DNA of 64,000 nucleotides from Pseudomonadota bacterium. Lineage in GTDB: Bacteria; SAR324; NAC60-12. Under the pieces are notes generated by a model. It searched no databases, was not told the DNA's origin, and saw nothing but the letters and a program-made list of their open reading frames with translations. The stretch spans positions 1-64,000 of the forward strand of contig SHAT01000003.1 in assembly GCA_004213175.1 (NCBI GenBank), read 5' to 3'. Positions within the stretch are counted from its first letter, which is position 1; every line of letters starts with the position of its first letter. Position numbers and translations under genes: made by a program. This document shows, one piece after another, positions 18,658-28,241 of this stretch.

Positions 18658-19293
18658 ATGCAATTTACATTGATAGGCATGTCCGGAGTTGGGAAATCTC
18701 ATTGGTCTAAAAAAGTTGAAGCCCAGGGATACCGCAGATATAGTTGTGATGAACTAATTGCAGAACGTTTCGGCGTAGAACTTGGTAAGAAAGGAAAGGC
18801 TACACAGAACCTCGCAAAATGGATGGGGCAGCCTTATTCAAAAGACTATGAGGATGCCGAAGCACTGTATCTTGAACTTGAAAACGATGTTGTCACACAG
18901 ATATGTGATGAGCTAGAATTTGGTAGCCAAAAACATAAACCAGTGGTGGTTGATACGACAGGGAGTTTGGTTTATCTGAAAGAATCGCTACTTAAACGTT
19001 TGCGGAAGCTTACACGTACGGTTCTTCTAAGTATGCCTGTCAATAAAAATGAAGAACTTTTTGAAACCTATCTTCAGGATCCTAAACCGGTTATCTGGAA
19101 TGGAAAATATCTTCCTTTTCAAGGTGAAAATCCCCAAAAAGCCCTCGGCAGATGTTATAGGGAATTATTGTCTTTTCGCAAGGAGCGCTACGAATTGATG
19201 TCTGATTATAATATGGATTATTCTTTTCACCACAACCCAGAAACCACGGTGGAAGATTTGCTTGAATTTGTTGGTATCAGTTTGAAAAAGTAG
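18658..19293 (+). CDS. Shikimate kinase-like P-loop kinase
   Basis: 211 aa. A Walker A P-loop opens the protein (LIGMSGVGKSHWSKK, residues 5-19), followed by YSCDELIAERFG, which matches the shikimate-binding aspartate region of shikimate kinase-like folds, and VVVDTTGS as a Walker B-type strand near residue 100. The lid region and RPLL-type signature of true AroK are absent, and it is longer than AroK (about 170 aa), so shikimate is not an assured substrate. It is better called a nucleoside-monophosphate-kinase-like small-molecule kinase. Confidence 0.7.
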   Translation: MQFTLIGMSGVGKSHWSKKVEAQGYRRYSCDELIAERFGVELGKKGKATQNLAKWMGQPYSKDYEDAEALYLELENDVVTQICDELEFGSQKHKPVVVDTTGSLVYLKESLLKRLRKLTRTVLLSMPVNKNEELFETYLQDPKPVIWNGKYLPFQGENPQKALGRCYRELLSFRKERYELMSDYNMDYSFHHNPETTVEDLLEFVGISLKK

Positions 19294-19305
19294 ATCTAGA
19301 TCTCT

Positions 19306-19407
19306 ATGAGGTTATGTCCCGCCTGTCCTTATCAAAAACTTGATTCTAAATCATTCGAAGATTTTATGATGATCAGGACTGATCCTGAATACTCAATCTG
19401 GAACTAA
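19306..19407 (+). CDS. Possible 33-aa CxxC microprotein
   Basis: A short open frame starting ATG and ending TAA encodes MRLCPACPYQKLDSK and a further 18 residues ending in Trp-Asn. The CPAC knuckle and amphipathic tail look protein-like, but there is no Shine-Dalgarno and the frame is short. The stretch 19294-19600 otherwise holds only AT-rich leader DNA for the next gene. Confidence 0.2.
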   Translation: MRLCPACPYQKLDSKSFEDFMMIRTDPEYSIWN

Positions 19408-19600
19408 AAATATTTGCTTGAGTTAAAGATTCAGTTTAAACTAAAAATCAAAAAATCTTGTGGTAAAAAGTTTTATCAGGGTTTTCTTAAATTTGCTTGA
19501 TCTTTGCATTTAAAGCTTGAATTAGTAGCTTTCGGGTGCTAATTTGAGATCATTAATAATAAAGTTACAAACATACTTTTAACTACTTTTAGGAGGTGCT

Positions 19601-20305
19601 ATGGGTATCATTTCAGGTCTTGGTCTAGAATTATTGTTGCGTTGGATACATTTTTTGGCTGGAATAACATGGATTGGTCTGTTGTATTATTTCAATTTTG
19701 TGCAGGGGGAGTGGTTCAAAGAAACTGATGCTTCTGCAAAAACGGCTGCGGTGCAAAAACTTGTGCCGAGGGCACTTTGGTGGTTTAGATGGGCGGCTTT
19801 GATTACTTTTCTTGCAGGAGCATTGACCTTAATAAATAAGGGAATGCATGCAGGAGGAGGATGGTCAGTGGTTTATGCTTCATCTTGGGGTATCATGATA
19901 TTAACCGGATCCGCTCTGGGCACATTAATGTTTTTAAATGTATGGCTTATTATTTGGCCAAATCAACAAGTTGTTATTGCTTCTACTAATAAGGTTGCAG
20001 ATGGGGGAGAGGCCTTGCCTGAAGCAGCAAGTTGTGGTGCAAAAGCAGCATTAGCATCTAGAACAAATACTTTGTTTTCCATTCCGATGCTACTCTTTAT
20101 GGGCGCGGCATCTCATTATCCTATGGCGCTGCCTGTAGATACTAATTTTTCAGGACTATTTTGGGTTTTGGCTATAATTATAGGCTTGCTTGAAGTTAAT
20201 GGAATAGTTGGAAAACCAGGGCCAATGGCTTCCGTAAAAGGTGTTATAACCTCAGGTTTTATTCTTACAGTTGTTTTATTTGGGGCGATTGGGGTTTTAA
20301 TTTAG
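19601..20305 (+). CDS. Urate hydroxylase PuuD N-terminal-like membrane protein
   Basis: 234 aa with about six to seven transmembrane segments. The start (LLLRWIHFLAGITWIGLLYYFNF) is the urate_ox_N signature seen in PuuD, where the membrane domain is normally fused to a C-terminal cytochrome c domain; conserved features include RWIHFLAG and ITWIGLLYYFNF with a histidine suitable for heme contact. Here the protein ends after the membrane part with no CxxCH, so urate oxidation cannot be assumed. A strong Shine-Dalgarno (AGGAGG, 6 nt before ATG) suggests high expression. A role as a stand-alone cytochrome-like membrane protein is inference. Confidence 0.8.
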   Translation: MGIISGLGLELLLRWIHFLAGITWIGLLYYFNFVQGEWFKETDASAKTAAVQKLVPRALWWFRWAALITFLAGALTLINKGMHAGGGWSVVYASSWGIMILTGSALGTLMFLNVWLIIWPNQQVVIASTNKVADGGEALPEAASCGAKAALASRTNTLFSIPMLLFMGAASHYPMALPVDTNFSGLFWVLAIIIGLLEVNGIVGKPGPMASVKGVITSGFILTVVLFGAIGVLI

Positions 20306-21381
20306 GTAAAGTTCTTCTTCAAAATTTATAAAAAACATTCTATTAATTATTCTCTAAAGTTTCTTCTGATCTAGAGAAAAATCAACTGTTCCCAAGAGTT
20401 TGCTATTTAGAGTTTTACTTGTGGGAACAGTTAAATTTAAAATATTAGTACTGGCAGTTGAAAAAATTTTAACCCATCCTGTATTGAAGATCGATCTCCT
20501 CAAAAAAAGTCACCACAAAAGAGGCAAAAAATATTTTTGATGGCAGGTTAAGGATTGTAAAAACATTATAATTACCCCTCTTAGCTCAAATATTCTGCCT
20601 TCAAAAAATACTTACTTTTTGTTTTCAATCAACGTAAAAATCCTAGACAAATAGAGAGGATAACGGTGCTCTAAAAAGAATCAGTAGTATCTCCCATGAT
20701 TTTTTAAGCTACTGGCTTAGAAGAATGGAAAAACTAAAATGAGATTTGACAACTTTTTTCAACCCCTACAGGTTTTATTTCTTTATAAATATAAGGATAA
20801 TAAATTATACTTTCTTAATAAATCCAACGATTTTTTCACAATTTCAAAGTAATTAATTGATACATAAAAAGATGTAGTATCTTTTTTTAGTTTTCGTTGT
20901 ATTTCCATTTCTTGCAGCTTGTGATTAGAAGATTTTCAATGAGACAGAGTCTACTTTGGAAGTTGAGAAAATATGAGATTAATACTTCAATCCGTGATTC
21001 TTTAAAAGTTGAGCGTGTCTTTTAGGCCAACTACACTTCATATCATATTTATAATCCAAAAAAACCTTTTGGTATCATTTAATAGGATTTCAAACAGAAA
21101 AAAATTGAATTCGTGAAGCCCCAATACGAATTTCCAAGCAAAATTATGCCACTGCTCCTAAATTCGAATCTGCAAACCTTAAAATTTCACGCGTTCCAAA
21201 ATTTTCCTTCAAAGAAAACATTGGTAATCCTAGTCATTTATAATTCACTTCTAACCTTATTTATATGGCATGAGAATTGCGTTTTTCAGACGATAAAGCG
21301 TGTGTAACCGAGAGTAAGATCTGCTTGATTTAAGCATTTCTGAAGCCAATAAATATTAATTATAATCTCCAAATCGTTGCC
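20306..21381. other. 1.08-kb gene-poor AT-rich interval
   Basis: I find no convincing protein gene here. Small frames exist (for example 21113-21307, 64 codons) but have no ribosome-binding site, no recognisable motif and atypical composition. The interval holds two hairpins near its left edge (TTCTCTA/TAGAGAA at about 20350-20376, and the strong inverted repeat described separately). It could carry a small RNA or decayed sequence. Confidence 0.6.
20384..20432. repeat. Perfect 11-bp inverted repeat with 27-nt loop
   Basis: AACTGTTCCCA (20384-20394) pairs with TGGGAACAGTT (20422-20432) without a mismatch; the inner bases AAG/CTTG extend it with one bulge. It lies about 80 nt after the PuuD-like gene. 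There is no T-run directly after the 3' arm (TAAATTTAAAA), so it is not a standard intrinsic terminator; a protein-binding site or the stem of a small RNA are alternatives. Confidence 0.55.
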
Positions 21382-22101
21382 ATGCCGGTTTACCAGCTGA
21401 TTCCCAAATTATCTTTGTTCCCTCCGACTGAAGAAGCAGAAGAGGATGGGTTATTAGCAATTGGGGGAGACTTAACAAAAGAGCGTTTGCTCGCTGCATA
21501 CAGTAAAGGTATTTTCCCATGGTATGAAATAGGGCAACCGATTTTATGGTGGAGTCCAGATCCGCGTTTAGTTTTAATTCCCGAAGAGTTAAAGATTTCA
21601 CGCAGTCTCCGCAAAGTCCTTCGCAAACAAAAATTTGAAATTCGGGTTGACTCTTCTTTTCAACAAGTTATAAAAGCATGTGCTGATGTTAGAAAGCGAC
21701 AGGGCGAAGGAACGTGGATAATACCTGAAATGCAGCAGGCCTACACAGATCTGCATGAGGAAGGATTTGCACATTCTATAGAAAGTTGGCTGGATGGTAA
21801 ATTAGCCGGCGGACTATACGGTATTTCATTAGGACAGTGTTTCTTCGGTGAATCGATGTTTAGTACAAGGAATGATTCTTCCAAAGTAGCACTGGTAGCT
21901 CTGGTAGATTTTTCAATACAGGTCGGAATAAAGATGATTGACTGCCAAATGACAACGGCGCACCTCTTGAGTTTAGGTGCAAGGGAAATCAAGCGGAAAG
22001 TGTTTTTAAAAAAATTAAAAAAATGCCTTGAGCAACCAACTCTAAAAGGAAACTGGAACAGTCACTCAGTTTCAATTGGAACAAATTATTTTCAAAATTA
22101 A
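21382..22101 (+). CDS. aat: Leucyl/phenylalanyl-tRNA--protein transferase
   Basis: N-end-rule enzyme that adds Leu or Phe to proteins with N-terminal Lys or Arg, marking them for ClpS-ClpAP. The 239-aa product shows the family signatures LLAIGGDL, YSKGIFPW, ILWWSPDPR and FFGESMFS in the usual order. Length is normal. The following SPOR gene starts 1 nt after the stop codon, so the two are translationally linked. No clpS or clpA in the window. Confidence 0.96.
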   Translation: MPVYQLIPKLSLFPPTEEAEEDGLLAIGGDLTKERLLAAYSKGIFPWYEIGQPILWWSPDPRLVLIPEELKISRSLRKVLRKQKFEIRVDSSFQQVIKACADVRKRQGEGTWIIPEMQQAYTDLHEEGFAHSIESWLDGKLAGGLYGISLGQCFFGESMFSTRNDSSKVALVALVDFSIQVGIKMIDCQMTTAHLLSLGAREIKRKVFLKKLKKCLEQPTLKGNWNSHSVSIGTNYFQN

Positions 22102-22102
22102 A

Positions 22103-22822
22103 ATGGCAGAATCACAAGGGAAAAAAGTATTTCGCATTCAGCTATCTGTGTCGATTGTTTTACTTTTGCTTACTCTGAGTGGCGTAAGTTTACTTGCGTC
22201 ATTTTATTTGGGCATGATTACCGGTAAAAGTATGCAGCGTCCATCGGAAAATTCTTCAGAAGAAACAGAATCATTGGTAGAGGAACCAATGTCAGATGAA
22301 GATTTGAAATTCTTCAGTCTGGGAGAACGGGAAAAGCGACAGGATTTACTTGATCTTGAAGAAATAAGCGATTTAAAAAGGAAAACAGAAGAGCTGACAA
22401 AAATACCTAAAAAGCCGGAAACAAATTTGCCGATAAAGCCAAAAACTGCTGGTACCAAAGTATCTACCCCTGACAGTTCTGCTACGGAACAAAAACTTGT
22501 CAGTAATAAACAGAATCCTGTAATAAAAAAAGACATTTTAGAAAGTCCAGAAAAACCAAAAACCCCTTTAGTTAAAATCAAAAAAGAGCCAGCTTATACT
22601 ATTCAGGTTTTCGCTTCACGTAATCATCAAAACGCCAAAATTTTAGTCGGAAAACTTAAGAAAAGCGGTTATAAAGAGGCATTTATTTTTAAGCACACTG
22701 CAGGTAGCAAAACCCTTTATCGAGTCCGCGTAGGTAAATTAGAGCGTTCAAAAACACAAAAATTTGCGAATGAACTTAAAAAGCTTAAATATATTGATTC
22801 CGTCCAAGTAACACGCTTCTAA
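22103..22822 (+). CDS. SPOR-domain membrane protein
   Basis: 239 aa from ATG 22103, one nucleotide after aat. One transmembrane segment (about residues 14-38) is followed by a long charged, Pro/Lys-rich periplasmic linker and a C-terminal SPOR domain of about 75 residues beginning AYTIQVFASRNHQNAKIL and ending VQVTRF. SPOR domains bind denuded glycan strands of septal peptidoglycan, so a cell-division or septum role (DedD- or FtsN-like) is likely. An in-frame TTG at 22076 inside aat was judged a less likely start. Confidence 0.85.
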   Translation: MAESQGKKVFRIQLSVSIVLLLLTLSGVSLLASFYLGMITGKSMQRPSENSSEETESLVEEPMSDEDLKFFSLGEREKRQDLLDLEEISDLKRKTEELTKIPKKPETNLPIKPKTAGTKVSTPDSSATEQKLVSNKQNPVIKKDILESPEKPKTPLVKIKKEPAYTIQVFASRNHQNAKILVGKLKKSGYKEAFIFKHTAGSKTLYRVRVGKLERSKTQKFANELKKLKYIDSVQVTRF

Positions 22823-22885
22823 AGATTTTATTTTATTAATCTTCATATTTTCAAATTTCTATCTAAAAAATTTATTTGGTCAGCC

Positions 22886-23581
22886 ATGAGTAATTATTGG
22901 CGTTTTTCACGATCAGCTTATTATTCGGTTGTTTCTGCACTGCCGTTACTGGTGGTTTATGAAATACTGGTTATTATGACCCAGTCTCGTTATTGGGGGA
23001 TTAGAAATGCTGCAGATATGTGGATACGAACTTTCCTGATGGCCTTTGATTTACGTGCTCAGCATTTGACTTTCGTGATGATAGGGATTGCTTTTGCGCT
23101 GATTCCGGTGGCTAAGGCTCGCTCTTATGGCGTTAAATTAAAAGCTAATTTCTTTTTACTAATGCTTGCGGAGGCTTTTACTTACAGCCTAGTGCTAGGA
23201 GGGGTTTTGCAGTCTATTTTAAGGCTCAGTGGACTAGCCGCGGGCGGACCCGGAAACGGAGCACTACAGAATTTTGCACTTTCTCTGGGAGCGGGTTTAT
23301 TTGAGGAAATTATTTTTCGGGTACTCTTGCTAAATCTGCTATTTTTCATACTCAACTACATTTTCAAAAACAAGGTTACAACCGCCGTTATTTCTGTTTT
23401 AGCCGCATCTTTTCTGTTCTCATTGAGTCACTATATCGGCTCTATGGCAGATTCATGGGAACTATACAGCTTCATGTTCCGCTGGATTGCAGGTATGATT
23501 TTCACTGTTCTGTATTTCATCCGAGGTTTTGCCATAACAGCCTATACACACGCACTCTATGATATTTGGGTGCTTGTTTGA
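22886..23581 (+). CDS. CPBP family intramembrane glutamic endopeptidase
   Basis: 231 aa with about seven transmembrane segments. The Abi/CPBP motifs are present: GLFEEIIFRVLLLN (EExxxR, about residue 138-143), FSLSHYIG with the second motif histidine, and a late YTHALYDIW. These enzymes are homologues of the Rce1 CAAX protease; substrate is unknown. It sits 63 nt after the SPOR gene and may share its transcript. Confidence 0.86.
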   Translation: MSNYWRFSRSAYYSVVSALPLLVVYEILVIMTQSRYWGIRNAADMWIRTFLMAFDLRAQHLTFVMIGIAFALIPVAKARSYGVKLKANFFLLMLAEAFTYSLVLGGVLQSILRLSGLAAGGPGNGALQNFALSLGAGLFEEIIFRVLLLNLLFFILNYIFKNKVTTAVISVLAASFLFSLSHYIGSMADSWELYSFMFRWIAGMIFTVLYFIRGFAITAYTHALYDIWVLV

Positions 23582-23674
23582 TTTTAAGCTTTCGGATTTG
23601 TTCTTGGAAATTTACAATCAAACTTTAGCAATTCAACCAAATTCAATAATTTCCTGGCACAATTAAATAATAGT

Positions 23675-24829
23675 ATGAAAGTTCCTTTGCTCGATCTTCG
23701 CCCTCCTTTAGAGGAGTTGCATGATGAAATTGTAAAAGCCGTTACTCAAGTCATTGATTCAACTTGCTACATTATGGGGCCGGAAATAGATGGTCTTGAA
23801 AAAGAAATATCTGCATATTGCGGAACTAATGATGCGGTAGGTGTATCTTCAGGAACTGATGCACTTCTTTTGGCACTGATGGTTTTAGACGTAGGTCCTG
23901 GAGATTTAGTCCTCACGAGTGATTTTTCTTTTTTTGCAACTGCTGGGGTGATTGCACGTTTGAATTCAACTCCGGTTTTTGTTGATATAGATCCGCAAAC
24001 TTTCAACATAGATCCAGAAAGTTTGAGAAATACTTTAACTGAAATGGACGCTCAAACCCGAAAACGTGTCAAAGCAATTATTCCGGTGCACCTCTATGGA
24101 CAATGTGCGGATATGGAAGCAATATTAAACATTTCTAGAGAGTATAATATTCCTGTGATTGAAGACGGTGCACAGGCTATCGGTGCAGAATGTGAACTTG
24201 ATGGTCAAAAAAAAAGGGCCGGTAGTACAGGAGATTTTGGCTGTTTTTCATTTTTTCCTTCAAAAAATTTAGGTGGTGTTGGTGATGGTGGAATTGTTAC
24301 AGTCAACAACCCTGAAATAGCAGAGCAATTACGTCTCAAAAGGGTTCATGGTGGAGAACGTAAATATTACCACCGTGTCATTGGAGGAAATTTCAGGCTT
24401 GATCCAATTCAGGCAGCAGTGATTCGTGTTAAACTACCTCACTTGAATGAGTGGCACAAGCAGCGGCAGGAAAATGCAGAGCACTACAATAAATTGTTTG
24501 TTGAAAAGGATTTACTAGGAAAAGTTCAGTTACCTTTTATTGCACATCCACAGAATCTGCAGAATGCTCATATATTTAACCAATATGTGATTAAAGCAGA
24601 AAGGCGCGATGAACTAAAGTCGTATTTAGCGGAAAATGAAATTGCTTCTGAAGTTTATTATCCGCGGCCTTTTCACCTTCAGGAATGTTTCCTACATTTA
24701 GGTGGAAAGATAGGGGATTTCCCTGTCGCAGAAGCAGTAACAACAGAAGTGCTTGCCCTACCTATTTATCCTGGAATGACTAAGGAAATGCGGGAAACTG
24801 TGGTAGAGCAAATTGCAAATTTCTACTAG
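23675..24829 (+). CDS. DegT/DnrJ/EryC1/StrS family sugar aminotransferase
   Basis: 384-aa PLP-dependent aminotransferase of the nucleotide-sugar type. Seen motifs: VPLLDLRPP at the start, SSGTDALLLALM (PLP phosphate binding, residue about 60), IPVIEDGAQAIGAEC (Asp contacting the PLP ring nitrogen, residue about 170) and the PLP lysine in SFFPSKNLGGVGDGG (about residue 196). Family members transfer an amino group to keto-deoxysugars for O-antigen or glycolipid. It stands alone without other sugar-nucleotide genes. Ends 2 nt from the convergent EF-G gene. Confidence 0.93.
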   Translation: MKVPLLDLRPPLEELHDEIVKAVTQVIDSTCYIMGPEIDGLEKEISAYCGTNDAVGVSSGTDALLLALMVLDVGPGDLVLTSDFSFFATAGVIARLNSTPVFVDIDPQTFNIDPESLRNTLTEMDAQTRKRVKAIIPVHLYGQCADMEAILNISREYNIPVIEDGAQAIGAECELDGQKKRAGSTGDFGCFSFFPSKNLGGVGDGGIVTVNNPEIAEQLRLKRVHGGERKYYHRVIGGNFRLDPIQAAVIRVKLPHLNEWHKQRQENAEHYNKLFVEKDLLGKVQLPFIAHPQNLQNAHIFNQYVIKAERRDELKSYLAENEIASEVYYPRPFHLQECFLHLGGKIGDFPVAEAVTTEVLALPIYPGMTKEMRETVVEQIANFY

Positions 24830-24831
24830 TC

Positions 24832-26940
24832 TTAAGCTTCTTTTTCTTTAAGTTTTTCTTGTCGTTCCTTAATAACCTTTTCTTGAACAAAGGAAGGACA
24901 CTCTGCATATTTCTCAAATTCCATTGTATAGTTTGCTTTGCCAGCAGACATCGAACGCAAGATAGTAGCGTACCCAAACATTTCAGCCAGTGGCACCCCG
25001 GAATTTATTACCGTGTCATCGCCTTTTACTTCAGAACCGTAGATCACACCGCGGCGTGAACTCAGGTCACCGATTACAGAACCCTGATACTCGCTTGGAG
25101 ACTCGACTTCAACTTTCATGATCGGTTCAAGCAAAACAGGATTTGCTTTTCCAACTGCCTGTCGCATAGCATAACGTGAAGCGAGTTGATAAGCTAAGTC
25201 ACTGGAGTCAACGTCATGGTATTTTCCTTCGTTTAAGGTTACCTTAATATTAACCATCGGAAATGCTGCAAGCGGCCCTTTTTCCATGACATCCTTGAAC
25301 CCCTTTTCACAGGCAGGGATGTGTTCGGAAGGAATTGAACCACCAAAAATTTTGTTTTCAAAAACGAAATCATCTTCATGATCCAAAGGCAGGGGTTCAA
25401 TAGACCCTGAGACACCGGCAAACTGTCCCGAACCTCCGGTTTGTTTTTTGTGCAAATAATCGTATTCTGCTGAGGCAGTTATTGCTTCGCGGTAATTGAC
25501 CTGGGGAGCACCTACTATAACATCTACTTCAAATTCTCGGCGCATGCGCTCAATGTAGATATCAAGGTGCAATTCACCCATTCCGGATATTATGGTTTCC
25601 CCGGACTCTTTATCAGAGGATACATGAAAAGTCGGATCTTCACGCATAAAGCGACCCAATGCTTTACTCATCTTCATGTGTTGTTCATTATCTTTACCTT
25701 TAACTGCTAGTGAAATCACGGCATCCGGGACAAAAATAGATTCACATGAAACATTTGTACCTTCTCCACAGAAAGTATCACCAGAAGCACAATCAACCCC
25801 AACCATTGCCACTATATCACCAGCCTCTGCGATATCAATATTTTCTCGGTCATTTGAGTGCATTCTAACCATACGGCCAATGCGCATCTTGTTCCCGGTT
25901 CTGGAGTTAATCACCTGTTCACCTTTGGCTAGTTTACCCTGATATACTCTGGTATATGTTAACTGTCCAAACTGTTCTTCTGTCAGCTTAAATGCCATTG
26001 CTACGGTGGGTTTGTCCGGATCACACTCTAAAATTACTTCTTCCTGTGTTTTGATGTCAGTTGCCTTGGTTGAAGCGGCTTCCAGTGGTGAAGGGAGGTA
26101 GCTAGTAACTGCATCCAGAAGTGTTTGTACACCTTTATTTTTGAAAGCACTTCCCATGTAGACAGGACAGAGTTCTAGTGTCTGCACACCAATTTTAACT
26201 GCCTTATGGATTGACTCTTCTGAAATCATTTTTTCTTCCAACAAATCTTCCATCATTTGATCATCAAACATGGAAACCGCTTCCAACATTTCAGCCCGGT
26301 AGCTATCTGCATCTGCCCGCATTTCTTCCGGTATTTCTTCTATCCGAATGTCGTCGCCGTGTTCTCCTTCAAAATAAATGGCCTTCATTGTAATCAAATC
26401 AACTACACCCAAGTGGTTTTCCTCAAGACCAATCGGCAGTTGCATTGCGACAGCATTCAATCCAAGAATATCACGTATTCCTTTAATTCCGTTGTGCGGA
26501 TTTGCACCCATGCGATCCAGCTTATTGATGAAAGCAAGTCTCGGAACACGATAACGCTTCATTTGCCGGTCAACAGTAATCGATTGTGACTGAATCCCTG
26601 CAACTCCGCAAAGAATCATTATAGCACCATCAAGAACGCGAAGAGAACGTTCCACTTCAACAGTGAAATCAACGTGTCCGGGTGTGTCAATGATGTTTAT
26701 TTTCTTGTCTTCCCAAGTTACACTGGTTGCAGCAGAAGTAATCGTGATGCCCTTCTCCTTTTCCAGCTCCATGTGATCCATGGTCGCTCCAGCGCCTCCT
26801 CCGCGTACTTCTTCAATTTTGTGAATTTTCCCGGCATAGTACAAAACACGTTCTGTGAGAGTTGTTTTTCCGCTGTCTATATGAGCGGAAATGCCGATGT
26901 TTCTTGTGTTTTCGAGAATCTTTTCTGATGCAGGGTTCAT
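24832..26940 (-). CDS. fusA: Translation elongation factor G (spdEFG1-like)
   Basis: 702-aa GTPase that drives ribosomal translocation. G1 is [16 protein letters not shown]3 [23 protein letters not shown]4 [10 protein letters not shown]. The switch I region ([22 protein letters not shown]) and [18 protein letters not shown] match the spdEFG1/mitochondrial EFG1 branch better than the usual bacterial fusA sequence (typically [18 protein letters not shown]). It is not next to rpsL, rpsG and tuf as canonical fusA is. In organisms with this type a second paralogue (spdEFG2) usually handles recycling; none is in the window. Confidence 0.93.
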   Translation of the reverse strand: MNPASEKILENTRNIGISAHIDSGKTTLTERVLYYAGKIHKIEEVRGGGAGATMDHMELEKEKGITITSAATSVTWEDKKINIIDTPGHVDFTVEVERSLRVLDGAIMILCGVAGIQSQSITVDRQMKRYRVPRLAFINKLDRMGANPHNGIKGIRDILGLNAVAMQLPIGLEENHLGVVDLITMKAIYFEGEHGDDIRIEEIPEEMRADADSYRAEMLEAVSMFDDQMMEDLLEEKMISEESIHKAVKIGVQTLELCPVYMGSAFKNKGVQTLLDAVTSYLPSPLEAASTKATDIKTQEEVILECDPDKPTVAMAFKLTEEQFGQLTYTRVYQGKLAKGEQVINSRTGNKMRIGRMVRMHSNDRENIDIAEAGDIVAMVGVDCASGDTFCGEGTNVSCESIFVPDAVISLAVKGKDNEQHMKMSKALGRFMREDPTFHVSSDKESGETIISGMGELHLDIYIERMRREFEVDVIVGAPQVNYREAITASAEYDYLHKKQTGGSGQFAGVSGSIEPLPLDHEDDFVFENKIFGGSIPSEHIPACEKGFKDVMEKGPLAAFPMVNIKVTLNEGKYHDVDSSDLAYQLASRYAMRQAVGKANPVLLEPIMKVEVESPSEYQGSVIGDLSSRRGVIYGSEVKGDDTVINSGVPLAEMFGYATILRSMSAGKANYTMEFEKYAECPSFVQEKVIKERQEKLKEKEA

Positions 26941-27081
26941 TGCCCAATCCGTTAAAAATGGTATTTGTGAAAAGTTAAATAAAATGTAATCCGCTAGTAT
27001 AGCTGGTAATTAAGTCTAATTCAAGTGGTATTCTCAAAGCAGCACTTAGGGGTATTTTTATAAGTTTTATTGAATGATGGG

Positions 27082-28140
27082 CTATCTAAAGCATAGTTTA
27101 GAATCGATGAAGTTGCTTACATAACCAATTTGGGTTGAAGCTGTGCAACCAGCATCATGCAAGGCTTTGAGGATAGAGGACGTTTGATCTTCCGTAACTG
27201 CAACCAGGAGTCCACCGTTGGTTTGAGGATCCAGCATTAATTCTTGCTGAGCCGGCGTGCTACCCTCAAGAAAAGACCAGTTATTTGCGACCAGGTTACG
27301 GTTGGTTTGGTTAACTCCGGTTGTGACACCGCGCTCATACATTTCCGTGGCCTCATTCATAATTGGAATCGCGTCCAGCGAGATATTGAAGGATAAGTTC
27401 GAACCATTCAACATTTCCATTGCATGACCCGCAAATCCAAATCCAGTTATATCTGTTACAGCGTGGATCTCAAAATTAGAAAAAACTTCAGCTGCGGTTT
27501 TGTTGAGCAAAACTATGGATTCAAGGCATTCCCCGAGGGCCTTAGCTGAGACTAAATTTTTTAGATTAGCATTAAATAAAACTCCGCTTCCGAGAGCTTT
27601 GGTCAATATGAGTTGATCACCATGCTGTGCACCTCTGTTTCTCCAAATCTTTTCAGGATGGACCATACCGGTTACAGCGAGGCCAAATATTGGTTCTTTG
27701 TTATCAGTTGTGTGACCGCCTAAAAGAACCGCACCTGCCTCTGTTATTTTTTGAAGTGCCCCTGATATAATTCCTGTTAAAATTTCATGATCAAGTTTAT
27801 CTGAAGGAAAACCTGCCAGATTTAGACAAGATAACGGTTTGCCTCCCATTGCGTAAATATCACTTAAAGAGTTAGCAGCCGCAATTTGTCCAAACAAAAA
27901 TGGGTCATCAACCGGTGGAGTGATAAAATCGGCGGTGAATACCAGAGCCTGTTCATCATTCAGTCGATAAACTCCTGCGTCATCACTGGTTTCAAACCCA
28001 ACCAGTACATTTTTTTCGGTATTTTCAGGCAACGAAGCCAGCAGTTTTTTCAATCCGACCGGACTGAATTTCGCTGCTCAACCACAGGTTTTTGCTAAAC
28101 TTGTGAGTGTAGGTTGCTGAAAAAGTTTCTTCAGATTCAT
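27082..28140 (-). CDS. selD: Selenide, water dikinase SelD, selenocysteine-containing (UGA at 28078-28080)
   Basis: Makes selenophosphate from selenide and ATP for selenocysteine and selenouridine synthesis. The full gene is 352 residues from ATG 28140, with an in-frame TGA as codon 21 in the context Thr-Cys-Gly-Sec-Ala-Ala-Lys-Phe-Ser-Pro; Sec or Cys at this place is the catalytic residue of SelD and the following lysine is the conserved catalytic lysine. If the TGA is read as stop, the apparent gene begins at a TTG (28053) and lacks the active site. Downstream motifs are intact: ETSDDAGVYRL, FTADFITPPVDDPF, AANSLSDIYAMGG, and ITGFGFAGHAMEML. A SECIS-like hairpin follows the TGA. No Shine-Dalgarno is obvious before the ATG. 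Confidence 0.92.
28049..28068 (-). promoter_or_regulatory. Bacterial SECIS hairpin of selD
   Basis: On the coding strand UUCAGUCC, loop GGUC, GGAUUGAA form an 8-bp stem with one G-U pair. The stem begins 9 nt after the UGA and the loop begins 17 nt after it. A small apical loop starting with G at this distance is what bacterial SelB-dependent elements require, and the GGUC loop resembles the loop of the E. coli fdhF element. Confidence 0.8.
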
Positions 28141-28241
28141 AGTATAGTTTTGAAATGATTGGATTTTCTGCACCTTAAATTAGCACCTGCTACAGAAATG
28201 ACAAAATTCAGGATTTCAGGAAAACCGTAAATAAACAAGAC

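Noticed and set aside
21113-21307. 64-codon plus-strand frame in the large gap
   Set aside because: No Shine-Dalgarno, no recognisable motif, and composition typical of random AT-rich DNA.
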